Below, piece by piece: positions 1 through 6,692 of a DNA stretch of 10,232 nt (position 1 is the first letter of the stretch; the number at the start of each line of letters is the position of its first letter). The stretch lies in NCBI GenBank assembly GCA_002297865.1, contig DBKX01000286.1:1-10232 (forward strand), written 5' to 3'. The notes under the pieces were generated by a model. That model worked only from the letters and a program-made list of their open reading frames with translations. It had not been told where the DNA came from and did no database searches. The DNA comes from Lachnoclostridium sp. UBA739 (GTDB lineage: Bacteria; Bacillota_A; Clostridia; Lachnospirales; Lachnospiraceae). A program made the position numbers and the translations under genes.

Positions 1-33
1 ATAAACAATTTTATAAACTTGATAATTTTTCAT
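1..33 (-). CDS. 5' end of an unidentified gene leaving the window (11 codons)
   Basis: Reading leftward, an ATG at 33-31 opens a frame with no stop up to the window edge, giving MKNYQVYKIVY. It is preceded by AGAGGTG (complement of 37-43), a good match to the anti-Shine-Dalgarno core at suitable spacing. The divergent intergenic region to its right fits a gene start here. Eleven residues are too few to identify a family. The opening vaguely recalls some hypothetical clostridial proteins (DUF6414-like), but that is only an impression. It would be transcribed away from the small gene at 171. Confidence 0.5.
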   Translation of the reverse strand, partial: MKNYQVYKIVY

Positions 34-107
34 AAGCACCTCTTAAGGCTCAATCACATCATTTAATTTAATGTAATGTAAATCACGCTTTTCTCCCCCC
101 TAAACCG

Positions 108-139
108 TTTACATATTTTTTGACTCCTTTCACATAATA
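108..139 (+). promoter_or_regulatory. Candidate promoter of the 46-aa gene
   Basis: CATAAT at 133-138 (five of six matches to TATAAT) lies 19 bp after TTTACA at 108-113. The same stretch can be read as TACATA (110-115), 17 bp, CATAATA (133-139). That resembles the -35/-10 pattern of forespore sigma factors (sigma G consensus roughly TGAATA and CATACTA). Transcription would start near 145, leaving a leader of about 25 nt that contains the ribosome binding site. A TTGACT at 120-125 is also present, but its partner -10 would place the start inside the ribosome binding site. Which sigma factor is used cannot be settled by eye. Confidence 0.3.
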
Positions 140-170
140 AACACATATTATCTAAGAAAGGAGTTTTGTA

Positions 171-311
171 ATGCCAGCACCTGATACACAACCAGAAAAA
201 TCACCTGTATCTGCTCCAGATGTCATTCGCGTTCCTGAAATCAATCAGCCTGAATTCAATGACATCACCACTGACTGTCCTGTAGAAATGCCTGCAAAAG
301 AGGCAATCTAA
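171..311 (+). CDS. Small acidic proline-rich protein, unrecognised (46 aa)
   Basis: A 46-codon frame from ATG at 171 to TAA at 309-311. It is preceded by AGAAAGGAG at 155-163, with GGAG seven nucleotides from the ATG, and is followed 31 bp later by a hairpin terminator. The product has nine prolines spaced every four to ten residues, nine acidic against three basic residues, and a single cysteine (C36) in the motif DCPVEMP. It has no hydrophobic segment, so no signal peptide or membrane helix, and is probably unstructured. The composition and the compact promoter, RBS, ORF and terminator layout argue for a real gene, but I do not recognise a family. A spore-associated small protein (from the sigma-G-like promoter reading) or a peptide precursor are guesses only. 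The minus-strand frame across this interval starts inside the terminator hairpin without an RBS and looks spurious. Confidence 0.6.
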   Translation: MPAPDTQPEKSPVSAPDVIRVPEINQPEFNDITTDCPVEMPAKEAI

Positions 312-342
312 TGTGACGAAATTTCTTATACAGCAGTACAAA

Positions 343-385
343 AAATGGACATCCCAATTCATATTGAAACTCGGAATGTCCATTT
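343..385. terminator. Bidirectional terminator between the 46-aa gene and the LTA-synthase-like gene
   Basis: Perfect 10-bp arms AAATGGACAT (343-352) and ATGTCCATTT (376-385) surround a 23-nt loop. On the minus strand the hairpin is followed by six T (complement of 340-345), a standard intrinsic terminator for the gene ending at 408. On the plus strand it is followed by a weaker T-rich run (TTTACTTTT) and would end the small gene. Confidence 0.8.
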
Positions 386-407
386 ACTTTTCGCTGTCTT
401 TATTCAA

Positions 408-2423
408 TTATTCTTTCATTTTATAATATTGGATGATGCCATATTCATCAAGAAGTTCATCTTCAACCATTCCTCTGCTGAACCGCTGTCCATTGGCATT
501 CACAATCAGTCTTGATGTCAAGACAGGATACTTTTCTCGTACGCTTTTTCTAAAATTATCCCATGAATCCATAGGCATGCCACAAGCTTCTTTAAGAATT
601 GTAGTAAGATAATTGGTACTTACCTGCTCATGAGAAGGCACATCCTTTAACGGATAATTTGCCCAGATATAATATGGCACTGTATAACGTTTTTGATAAT
701 CAGATATGGTAAAATAGTCATAACTTCTACCAAACATTCTCTCATAAAACTCTGTTGCAAGACCTGGCTGATGGTCACCATAAAACATAATTACTGTCGG
801 CTCATCTACCTTTTTAAAGTAGTTAATTAAATATTCTAAAGCTTCATCAGTCTTATCAATCAAGCTTAAGTACTGGCTTAAAGTACGATATGGATAAGCC
901 TTGGATCTGGTCGTATATTCCAGATTATCGCCATCATACAGATACCCACCATGGTTTTGCATCGTTACATTAAATAAGAAAAGCTTTTCATCCGCTTTCT
1001 TATTTTCAAATTGGTGAATGATTTGTTTAAATGACTGCTTATCACTAATATACTCACGAACGTAATCTAAATTACCAAAATCACAGCCCTTATGAATCGC
1101 AATGTTTTTCGTTCCTTTTGTACTGTGTTCCTGGTCGAAATCCTCCGCATCGATAAACTGATCGAATCCAATCTGAGGATAAACGGTATCACGTCTCCAA
1201 CATTGTCCCCAGTATGGATGCACTGCAATATTGGTATATCCAAGCTTGTGGAAGTAATCACAGATAGAATCTGTGTTCTTTGTTACATATTGCATATATG
1301 GAATAGAACCGTAAGGAAGCATATTTAATGAATTACCAGTCAACACTTCGAATTCAGAGTTACAGGTACTTCCACCCCAAACAGAAACATTCAATTTTCC
1401 TGAAATGGTATTCGGGTCTTTTTCTAAGCTGTGGCAAAACTTTAAAGGGTCCTGGTTCCACTTGATATCTCCTAATACACTTAAATCTGAAAATGCCTCA
1501 TCCATAATGATAATAACATTAGGATTTTTTGTTGTTGGTCCTATCGTACTAGCATTCACTGCTTCCGTCTCATCTTCAAACTGATTTAGGTACTCTTTAG
1601 CCTTTCCCTTTGTGTATCCATCTGGCGCCTTCAGAACTACTTCTTTAGAATTCAGATAGAATGTAAGCAAAGTTCCGACATTCTCATTCATACGTTCCAC
1701 GTCAAAATTATCCTTCTGGAACTGGTCTCTTTGAAAAGAAGAAACGTAAATACAAAGTATAACAGTCATTGCTGCTGCAACAAGACGTAATCCAATCATT
1801 TCACTTACTTTTTTCTTTTCAATCATATTTTTCCATAACGGAAGCTTATGAATCAGAATGGCAAGAAAAATGCCACACGTAGTAGCCAACCAAAGTCTTG
1901 AAGTAATCTGAAACTTATAATTACCTGCAACTGATATTGCTGTACGAAGCCCTAAAATATCAGTTGGTACTAACGGAGTCTTTCGAAGTACCAGAACGAC
2001 TTCATCTGCAAGGAATAAGAACCAGTTTAAAAAAATAGAAATATACATAACAGGTTTTATTCGAAAAATCATAACAAACAAAACGCCTTGCAAAATATAA
2101 ATCAACATTGCATTTTGTAAGAATATTAATACATTTTTTTGGATGTATGTATAATTCCAAATAAACCTCACCATTAAAAGAGGTCCAATAATAAACACAG
2201 CAAATGGCAATATTGTTTTCATTGTTTTTCCGAATTTTTCAGCCGATACAGGCAGATAGATAAGTTCCATAGCAGCTAATAAAAAGACACAGGAAAGGAA
2301 AATGTTCCAATTATTTGATGCTGTTTTATCGATAACTGCTGCATAGTAACAAATAAGCCCTATTAGCAAGATGCCTAAGATGCCAATACCAGTCTTCTGT
2401 AATTTTGTTGCTTTCTTACTCAC
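408..2423 (-). CDS. LTA synthase family protein (membrane sulfatase-fold phosphoglycerol transferase)
   Basis: The 671-aa protein has about seven hydrophobic segments in the first 230 residues (near 12-31, 40-57, 70-90, 98-120, 126-147, 174-193 and 208-229), then an extracytoplasmic sulfatase-fold domain (about 300-620). Visible active-site elements typical of LtaS-type enzymes are the metal-binding stretch NVIIIMDEAF with E309, the probable catalytic threonine T353 in GGSTCNSEF, W405/R410/R411 in the HPYWGQCWRR region, H491 in MQNHGGY, and D550-H551 in FYGDHQPG. Such enzymes move glycerol phosphate from phosphatidylglycerol onto a glycolipid or polymer outside the membrane. The actual acceptor is unknown here, so I give no ltaS symbol. 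The start is GTG at 2423-2421, chosen because AAAAGGAGTG lies six nucleotides upstream. The gene has its own promoter and ends 22 bp before a terminator. A related phosphoglycerol or phosphoethanolamine transferase activity is possible. Confidence 0.88.
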   Translation of the reverse strand: MSKKATKLQKTGIGILGILLIGLICYYAAVIDKTASNNWNIFLSCVFLLAAMELIYLPVSAEKFGKTMKTILPFAVFIIGPLLMVRFIWNYTYIQKNVLIFLQNAMLIYILQGVLFVMIFRIKPVMYISIFLNWFLFLADEVVLVLRKTPLVPTDILGLRTAISVAGNYKFQITSRLWLATTCGIFLAILIHKLPLWKNMIEKKKVSEMIGLRLVAAAMTVILCIYVSSFQRDQFQKDNFDVERMNENVGTLLTFYLNSKEVVLKAPDGYTKGKAKEYLNQFEDETEAVNASTIGPTTKNPNVIIIMDEAFSDLSVLGDIKWNQDPLKFCHSLEKDPNTISGKLNVSVWGGSTCNSEFEVLTGNSLNMLPYGSIPYMQYVTKNTDSICDYFHKLGYTNIAVHPYWGQCWRRDTVYPQIGFDQFIDAEDFDQEHSTKGTKNIAIHKGCDFGNLDYVREYISDKQSFKQIIHQFENKKADEKLFLFNVTMQNHGGYLYDGDNLEYTTRSKAYPYRTLSQYLSLIDKTDEALEYLINYFKKVDEPTVIMFYGDHQPGLATEFYERMFGRSYDYFTISDYQKRYTVPYYIWANYPLKDVPSHEQVSTNYLTTILKEACGMPMDSWDNFRKSVREKYPVLTSRLIVNANGQRFSRGMVEDELLDEYGIIQYYKMKE

Positions 2424-2466
2424 TTTTTACACTCCTTTTATTATGTTTTCCATGCATAGCATTACT

Positions 2467-2494
2467 ATTATATCACTTTTTTTTCTTATGTAAA
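2467..2494 (-). promoter_or_regulatory. Promoter of the LTA-synthase-like gene
   Basis: On the minus strand, TTTACA (complement of 2489-2494) is separated by 16 bp from TATAAT (complement of 2467-2472). A TGA immediately before the TATAAT forms an extended -10. The start site would be near 2460, giving a leader of about 37 nt with the AAAAGGAGTG ribosome binding site. I see no hairpin terminator between the upstream RelA/SpoT gene and this promoter, so some read-through is likely. Confidence 0.75.
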
Positions 2495-2535
2495 TCGAAA
2501 CTTATATGCCAAAAGGAGTATAACCTGTATTTTTA

Positions 2536-4776
2536 TCACAATCGTTCTATCTTAACAATACTCTTTATTTCTGAAAGCTGCTCCACAATACCATGAAGCT
2601 GTTCTCTGCTCTCCACATGAAAAGACAGCTGAATAGTGGCAATTCCATCTGCACTGGTCTTACTATTTAATACTTCAACGTCAATTCTATTCTGATATAG
2701 TATCTCCGAGACATCTGCTAAGATTCCGGTACGGTTATTAGCCGTGATGATAATCTCTACAAAATATGATTTTCCCTTTTCTCCTTGGTATCCCTGCTTC
2801 CATTCAGCCGGAACAAGCCTTCTTCGTTCCGCCTCTGGCAATGATAAAATATTAATGCAGTCTGTACGATGAATTGAAACTCCTCTTTCGTTTGTCCTAT
2901 ACCCTATAATCTCGTCAAAAGGAACAGGACAGCAGCATTTTGCAAAACGTACTTGCGTACCATCTTCATGTTTTACTATAACGCCACCAGCACTAGTCTT
3001 AAAATGCACTTTCTCACGTTCTTTTTCGTATTCCTCAATCAGCTTATTAATAATCTGACCTTCTTTTAACGCTCCATGACCTAAAGCCGCTAGTACAGAA
3101 TCCCAGTCCTTTAGTGCATATTTCTGCACAACCTTGTCTTTATGCTTTGCTTGCCAAATTTCCTTTCGGGCAATGCCATGAGTTTTACAGTAAGCTTTTA
3201 ACAATTCCTTGCCACGTTCTATATTGCTTTCTCGCTGAACATCACGATACCATTGATGTATTCTGTTTTTTGCCTGAGATGTTTTAACGATTTGTATCCA
3301 TTCATAGCAGGGACCACTCGAGTTTTGAGATGTTATGATTTCAACTCTATCACCATTATGAATCACATAGTCAATTGGCACAACCTCATTGTTCACTCTT
3401 GCCCCAACCATTTTATTGCCTACTGCGGAATGAATGCTGTAAGCAAAATCAATTACATTAGCCCCACTTGGAAAATTCTTCACATCCCCAGCAGGAGTAA
3501 AACAGTAAATTCGCTCGGAAAGCAAATTGAAATCACTCTTTATTAAGTTCATAAATTCTTTATTATCTGACATGTCTTTTTGCCATTCTAAAATTTGTTT
3601 TAGCCAGGTAAGCTTTTCCTCACTTCTTCTCTCTTCACCATTCTGGTCTTTGCCTTCTCGGTACTTCCAAAACGCGGTTATTCCGTATTGGGATACAAGA
3701 TGCATTTGCATGGTTCTTATCTGAACCTTGAACACCTTGCCTCTTTTTGAAACTAATGTTGTATGTAATGACTGATACATATTGGTCTTTGGCATTGCAA
3801 TAAAATCTTTGAATTTTCCAGGAACCGGTGTAAATTTTTCATGTAAAACTCCAAGTGCCTGATAGCAGTCCTTCACAGTTGGTACTATCACTTGTATGGT
3901 AAACGCATCTAATATATGATCATCATTTTGGTTTACTCTCTTTCGGTAAATGCTAAACAGATGCTTCAAATGGCCCGAAACCTGCCCTTCCACTCTATTC
4001 TGTGTTAGTATTTCTTTTACTTCACCTACGACAACCGCAATAAACCTGTCTCGCTCTTCTTTCGTCTCATTGAGCTTCTGAACAAGATCGTGATACTCCT
4101 CAGGATGCAGATACATCAAAGATAAGTCATCTAGCTCCATCTTTAATTTTGAGATACCTAAACGGTATGCTAACGGCGCATAAATATCCATAGTCTCCCT
4201 TGCAACCTTCAGCCTTTTTGCTGGTTTTCTAAAGTTTAAAGTTCGAATATTGTGAAGTCGGTCTGCTAGTTTTATTAGCAAAACCCTTATATCCTTAGCC
4301 ATGGCAATAAACATTTTCTTTAAATTCTCAGCCTGCTCTTCTGTTTTATCAGAAACATCCGATATTTGTCCTAATTTTGTTACACCATCAACTAAGAACG
4401 CAACCTCTTCTCCGAAAATCTCTGCTAATTCTTCCAATGTCATATCTGTATCTTCCACAACATCATGCAGAAGTCCAGCACTAATAGATTCTTTGTCTAA
4501 TTTTAAATCTGTTAATATGAGTCCCACACAAAGAGGATGAATAATATACGGTTCTCCCGATTTTCTAAATTGCCCTCTGTGAGCTGTTTTTGCAACCTCA
4601 TAAGCCTGTTCAATCATTGAAAGATCCGAAGAAGGATGGTATTCTCTGATATGTTCAATCAGACAGTTATATAACTCTTCTGGATCTACAAAATTCTCAG
4701 GTTTTATTATCGTATTCTCATTTTTCCAAACACAAGCTTCTTCATTACCAAAATGTTCACAAGATTTTTCATCCAT
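2536..4776 (-). CDS. Long RelA/SpoT homologue with intact hydrolase and degenerate synthetase centre
   Basis: The 746-aa protein has the full long-RSH order: HD hydrolase (about 50-200), synthetase (about 260-375), TGS (about 420-485), helical region, zinc-finger/CC motif FAKCCCPVP (611-619) and C-terminal ACT (about 671-746). The hydrolase residues are all present: H80, H104-D105, E108-D109, and D172/N176 in DRLHN. The synthetase half is altered. The family motif E-(I/V)-QIRT reads KVQIRT, so K350 sits where the catalytic glutamate belongs (E323 of the Streptococcus Rel enzyme). The usual GRPK reads GHLK (H269), the AxR after the conserved aspartate D290 reads TIQ (Q295), RFKD reads KFKD, and EMHxxAExGxAAHW reads QMHLVSQYGITAFW. 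The nucleotide-binding Y334 and H338 remain. I infer a (p)ppGpp hydrolase or ribosome-sensing paralogue unlikely to make (p)ppGpp. The start ATG has GGAG ten bases upstream. The N-terminus is about 30 residues longer than usual. Confidence 0.92.
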   Translation of the reverse strand: MDEKSCEHFGNEEACVWKNENTIIKPENFVDPEELYNCLIEHIREYHPSSDLSMIEQAYEVAKTAHRGQFRKSGEPYIIHPLCVGLILTDLKLDKESISAGLLHDVVEDTDMTLEELAEIFGEEVAFLVDGVTKLGQISDVSDKTEEQAENLKKMFIAMAKDIRVLLIKLADRLHNIRTLNFRKPAKRLKVARETMDIYAPLAYRLGISKLKMELDDLSLMYLHPEEYHDLVQKLNETKEERDRFIAVVVGEVKEILTQNRVEGQVSGHLKHLFSIYRKRVNQNDDHILDAFTIQVIVPTVKDCYQALGVLHEKFTPVPGKFKDFIAMPKTNMYQSLHTTLVSKRGKVFKVQIRTMQMHLVSQYGITAFWKYREGKDQNGEERRSEEKLTWLKQILEWQKDMSDNKEFMNLIKSDFNLLSERIYCFTPAGDVKNFPSGANVIDFAYSIHSAVGNKMVGARVNNEVVPIDYVIHNGDRVEIITSQNSSGPCYEWIQIVKTSQAKNRIHQWYRDVQRESNIERGKELLKAYCKTHGIARKEIWQAKHKDKVVQKYALKDWDSVLAALGHGALKEGQIINKLIEEYEKEREKVHFKTSAGGVIVKHEDGTQVRFAKCCCPVPFDEIIGYRTNERGVSIHRTDCINILSLPEAERRRLVPAEWKQGYQGEKGKSYFVEIIITANNRTGILADVSEILYQNRIDVEVLNSKTSADGIATIQLSFHVESREQLHGIVEQLSEIKSIVKIERL

Positions 4777-4846
4777 TATTACTTCACTCCAATTATGTAA
4801 TCGTAAATTGCATCATTGCTTCACTTAGAGCGCTACCACTATCTTC

Positions 4847-4865
4847 GCACAATCAAATATTGTGC
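4847..4865. promoter_or_regulatory. Operator-like inverted repeat at the RelA/SpoT gene transcription start
   Basis: A perfect inverted repeat, GCACAAT-N5-ATTGTGC, begins two bases downstream of the -10 box of the promoter for the 2536-4776 gene and covers the predicted start site. The position suits a repressor operator. In RNA it could form a seven-pair hairpin at the 5' end. No T run follows on either strand, so it is not an intrinsic terminator. The regulator is unknown. Confidence 0.45.
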
Positions 4866-4867
4866 AA

Positions 4868-4897
4868 ATTATAGCATACAGTAGTTAAGCGTGTAAA
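4868..4897 (-). promoter_or_regulatory. Promoter of the RelA/SpoT-family gene
   Basis: On the minus strand, TTTACA (complement of 4892-4897) is followed after 18 bp by TATAAT (complement of 4868-4873). A preceding TGC makes an extended -10 (TGCTATAAT). Transcription would start near 4861, giving a leader of about 85 nt. Confidence 0.75.
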
Positions 4898-4923
4898 CCT
4901 TCTGTAATAATCTCTTAATAAAT

Positions 4924-4942
4924 TACTATAAAAACTATAGTA
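4924..4942. terminator. Weak AT-rich hairpin at the end of nagA
   Basis: Perfect 7-bp arms TACTATA (4924-4930) and TATAGTA (4936-4942) flank a 5-nt loop. The element overlaps the nagA stop codon (TAG, complement of 4935-4937). On the minus strand it is followed only by AATTTATT rather than a clean T run, and the stem is all A-T except one pair. At most it is a weak terminator, but no better one exists before the next promoter. Confidence 0.3.
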
Positions 4943-6089
4943 TGATAGGTGGAAATAGATATTTTCCCAAATATATAATACTACGTAGTTCGCAACCCTC
5001 ATCTAATATTAATATATTAGCATATTTTCCACAGTTAAGACTACCATAATTTTTATCTATTTTTAATACTTTTGCAGGATTTATTGTGGCACATTTCACA
5101 ACTTCCTCCAATGGCAAATTCACATTTCTTACAACATATTGCATACACTCCATCAAATTTGAAGCAGAACCAGCCAAAACTCCTTCATTTGTTGTAACTC
5201 GCTTTTCTTTACAGATTACTTTTGAACCTCCCAACGTATATTCACCATCTGAAAGCCCTGCAGCCATCGTACTATCACTTATCATTACAATGCGTTCCTT
5301 GCCATATTGCTTCCAAGTATTTCGAATCACAGATGGATGCAGATGGTTTCCGTCACAGATTAATTCAACAAAAACCTTAGAACAATCTGCACTAGCTCCC
5401 ACAATTCCAGGTTCTCTATGTTTCCATTCACGCATCCCATTATATAGATGCGTTACATGACTAGCTCCTAGCGCAAAACTCTCAGAAGCGGTCTGATAGT
5501 CCGCCAAAGAGTGTCCAACCGAAACTACAGTACTTTCCGATGCTTTTCTTATAAATGCTTCTGCTCCTTCCAATTCTGGAGCAACTGTTACAAGTTTAAT
5601 GGCGTGATTGGATATATCCTGTAACTGTTCAAATAACTCAACATCAGGTAACATACAAGAATCCGTTGATTGTACTCCATTCTTTAAAGGATTAATAAAC
5701 GGTCCCTCTAGATTAAATCCAGCTAATCCTAACGAAGCAGGATGTTTTTCTTTGTATTCTCTTACTGATTTTGCTATCCTTTTTAGCTGTTCTTCTGGCA
5801 ATGTCATCGTTGCGGGACAGATGGTAGTAATTCCATTCTCTCTTTCGTATTGGATGATTTTTTCTATTGATTCTACCGTTCCATCACTAAAGTCAACACC
5901 TGCACAGCCATGAAAATGAAGATCTATCAATCCAGGAATAACGTAACAGCCTTCTGCATCCATAATTTCATCTGCATCTTCTTCACAAGTGCTAATATGG
6001 CCAATCCTTTCTCCCTCAATCATTAAATTACCTTTGTGAAATTTACAGTCTTCGGTATAAAGCCTTGCATTTCTAATTTGTATCCTCAT
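4935..6089 (-). CDS. nagA: N-acetylglucosamine-6-phosphate deacetylase
   Basis: A cytoplasmic amidohydrolase-superfamily enzyme that removes acetate from GlcNAc-6-phosphate to give glucosamine-6-phosphate, in amino-sugar catabolism and cell-wall recycling. Numbering from the ATG at 6089 (384 aa), the family landmarks are HxH (H58, H60) in GLIDLHFHG, metal ligand E128 in NLEGPF, H193 in VGHS, H214 in THLYNGM, H249 in DGNHLHP and catalytic D272 in ISDSTMAAG, followed by DGEYTLGG. Length and motif spacing match NagA closely. A TTG one codon upstream (6092) could also be read, but the ATG is preferred because it overlaps the greA stop as TGATG, a translational-coupling junction. Only a weak AGG lies upstream, which fits coupling. 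No nagB or phosphotransferase gene is adjacent. Confidence 0.93.
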   Translation of the reverse strand: MRIQIRNARLYTEDCKFHKGNLMIEGERIGHISTCEEDADEIMDAEGCYVIPGLIDLHFHGCAGVDFSDGTVESIEKIIQYERENGITTICPATMTLPEEQLKRIAKSVREYKEKHPASLGLAGFNLEGPFINPLKNGVQSTDSCMLPDVELFEQLQDISNHAIKLVTVAPELEGAEAFIRKASESTVVSVGHSLADYQTASESFALGASHVTHLYNGMREWKHREPGIVGASADCSKVFVELICDGNHLHPSVIRNTWKQYGKERIVMISDSTMAAGLSDGEYTLGGSKVICKEKRVTTNEGVLAGSASNLMECMQYVVRNVNLPLEEVVKCATINPAKVLKIDKNYGSLNCGKYANILILDEGCELRSIIYLGKYLFPPIIL

Positions 6090-6589
6090 CAAAACCTACG
6101 GATTTGGTCGTTATCATCACTGGTTTTGTCAATTTCACGAATTGTGATGTAATAACCATTCTGCTCATTCACCTGAACAAAAACCCGTTCCCCTTTCTTT
6201 TTTCCTAATATTGCTTTGCCAATAGGCGACTCAATGCTAACAAGTCCTTTTAGAGTATTACCACGTACTGTTGTAACCAGTTTAAATGTTTCTTCTTCAT
6301 CCTCATCTTCAAAATATATGGTTACAGTATTATTAAGTCCTACTTCATCCCCTTTTGAATCGTCTGAAATAACAACTGCCGTTTTAATCATTCTCTCAAG
6401 ATAACGAATTCTGCTTTCATTTTGATTTTTATCTTTTTTTGCTGCATGATACTCAAAATTTTCACTTAAATCACCATGGGCTCTAGCTTCTTTAACTGCT
6501 TCTAATGCTTGCTTTCGTACTACAAGCTTTCTGTATTCAATTTCCTCCTCCATCTTCTTAATATCACTTTTTGTTAATTCATTATGCAT
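6089..6589 (-). CDS. greA: GreA-type transcript cleavage factor
   Basis: The 166-aa product has the two-domain GreA layout. An N-terminal antiparallel coiled coil (about 5-75) carries the tip motif HGDLSENFEYHAAKK, in which D40 and E43 correspond to the acidic residues that hold the catalytic Mg2+ in the RNA polymerase secondary channel. The C-terminal FKBP-like domain (about 83-153) carries SIESPIGKAILGKKKGERV. It rescues backtracked RNA polymerase by stimulating transcript cleavage. ATG at 6589-6587 is preceded by GAGGCGG at proper spacing. The last codons overlap the nagA start (TGATG), so the two genes are co-transcribed. Features slightly unusual for GreA are the very acidic stretch EDEDEEE (94-100) and an extra C-terminal tail after residue 153. 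A GreA paralogue is possible, since the principal greA of clostridia often sits elsewhere. Confidence 0.88.
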   Translation of the reverse strand: MHNELTKSDIKKMEEEIEYRKLVVRKQALEAVKEARAHGDLSENFEYHAAKKDKNQNESRIRYLERMIKTAVVISDDSKGDEVGLNNTVTIYFEDEDEEETFKLVTTVRGNTLKGLVSIESPIGKAILGKKKGERVFVQVNEQNGYYITIREIDKTSDDNDQIRRF

Positions 6590-6619
6590 AGTACCGCCTC
6601 AATTTCTATATTTTTTTCT

Positions 6620-6647
6620 ATTTTATCACAACACAATATTTTTTCAA
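6620..6647 (-). promoter_or_regulatory. Promoter of greA-nagA
   Basis: On the minus strand, TTGAAA (complement of 6642-6647), a 16-bp spacer, and TAAAAT (complement of 6620-6625) with a TGA extension directly upstream (TGATAAAAT). The leader is about 24 nt and includes the GAGGCGG ribosome binding site. Confidence 0.65.
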
Positions 6648-6649
6648 TT

Positions 6650-6667
6650 GATGAAGGACACCTTATC
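6650..6667. repeat. Imperfect inverted repeat just upstream of the greA promoter
   Basis: GATGAAGG and CCTTATC pair over seven positions with one bulged G and a three-base loop. The element sits three bases upstream of the greA -35 box and about 25 bp beyond the stop of the cardiolipin synthase gene. No T run follows on the minus strand (AATTGAAAAAA), so it is not a convincing terminator. It may be a regulatory site or chance. Confidence 0.2.
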
Positions 6668-6692
6668 AGATACTTTTGTTCTATTAAATTGA

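Noticed and set aside
61..80. Tandem 5-mers ATTTA x2 followed by ATGTA x2, suggestive of iterons or a small repeat array
   Set aside because: Only two copies each in AT-rich intergenic DNA; too short and too few to support an origin or binding array.
201..383. Minus-strand 60-codon frame opposite the small proline-rich gene
   Set aside because: Its ATG lies inside the terminator hairpin, it has no ribosome binding site, and the opposite strand has a better supported gene.
4301..4540. Plus-strand serine-rich frame within the RelA/SpoT-family gene
   Set aside because: It is antisense to the conserved HD domain, lacks a ribosome binding site, and its composition follows from the codons of the opposite strand.
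408..4776. The RelA/SpoT-family gene as a toxin-antitoxin or defence-type alarmone system with its neighbours
   Set aside because: The protein has the full long-RSH domain set with an intact hydrolase, and the neighbours are envelope and amino-sugar genes, not antitoxins or defence genes.
4777..4934. Possible riboswitch or leader gene between nagA and the RelA/SpoT-family gene
   Set aside because: The leader shows only the short inverted repeat and no recognisable aptamer, T-box or attenuator with a T run; no small frame with a ribosome binding site was found.
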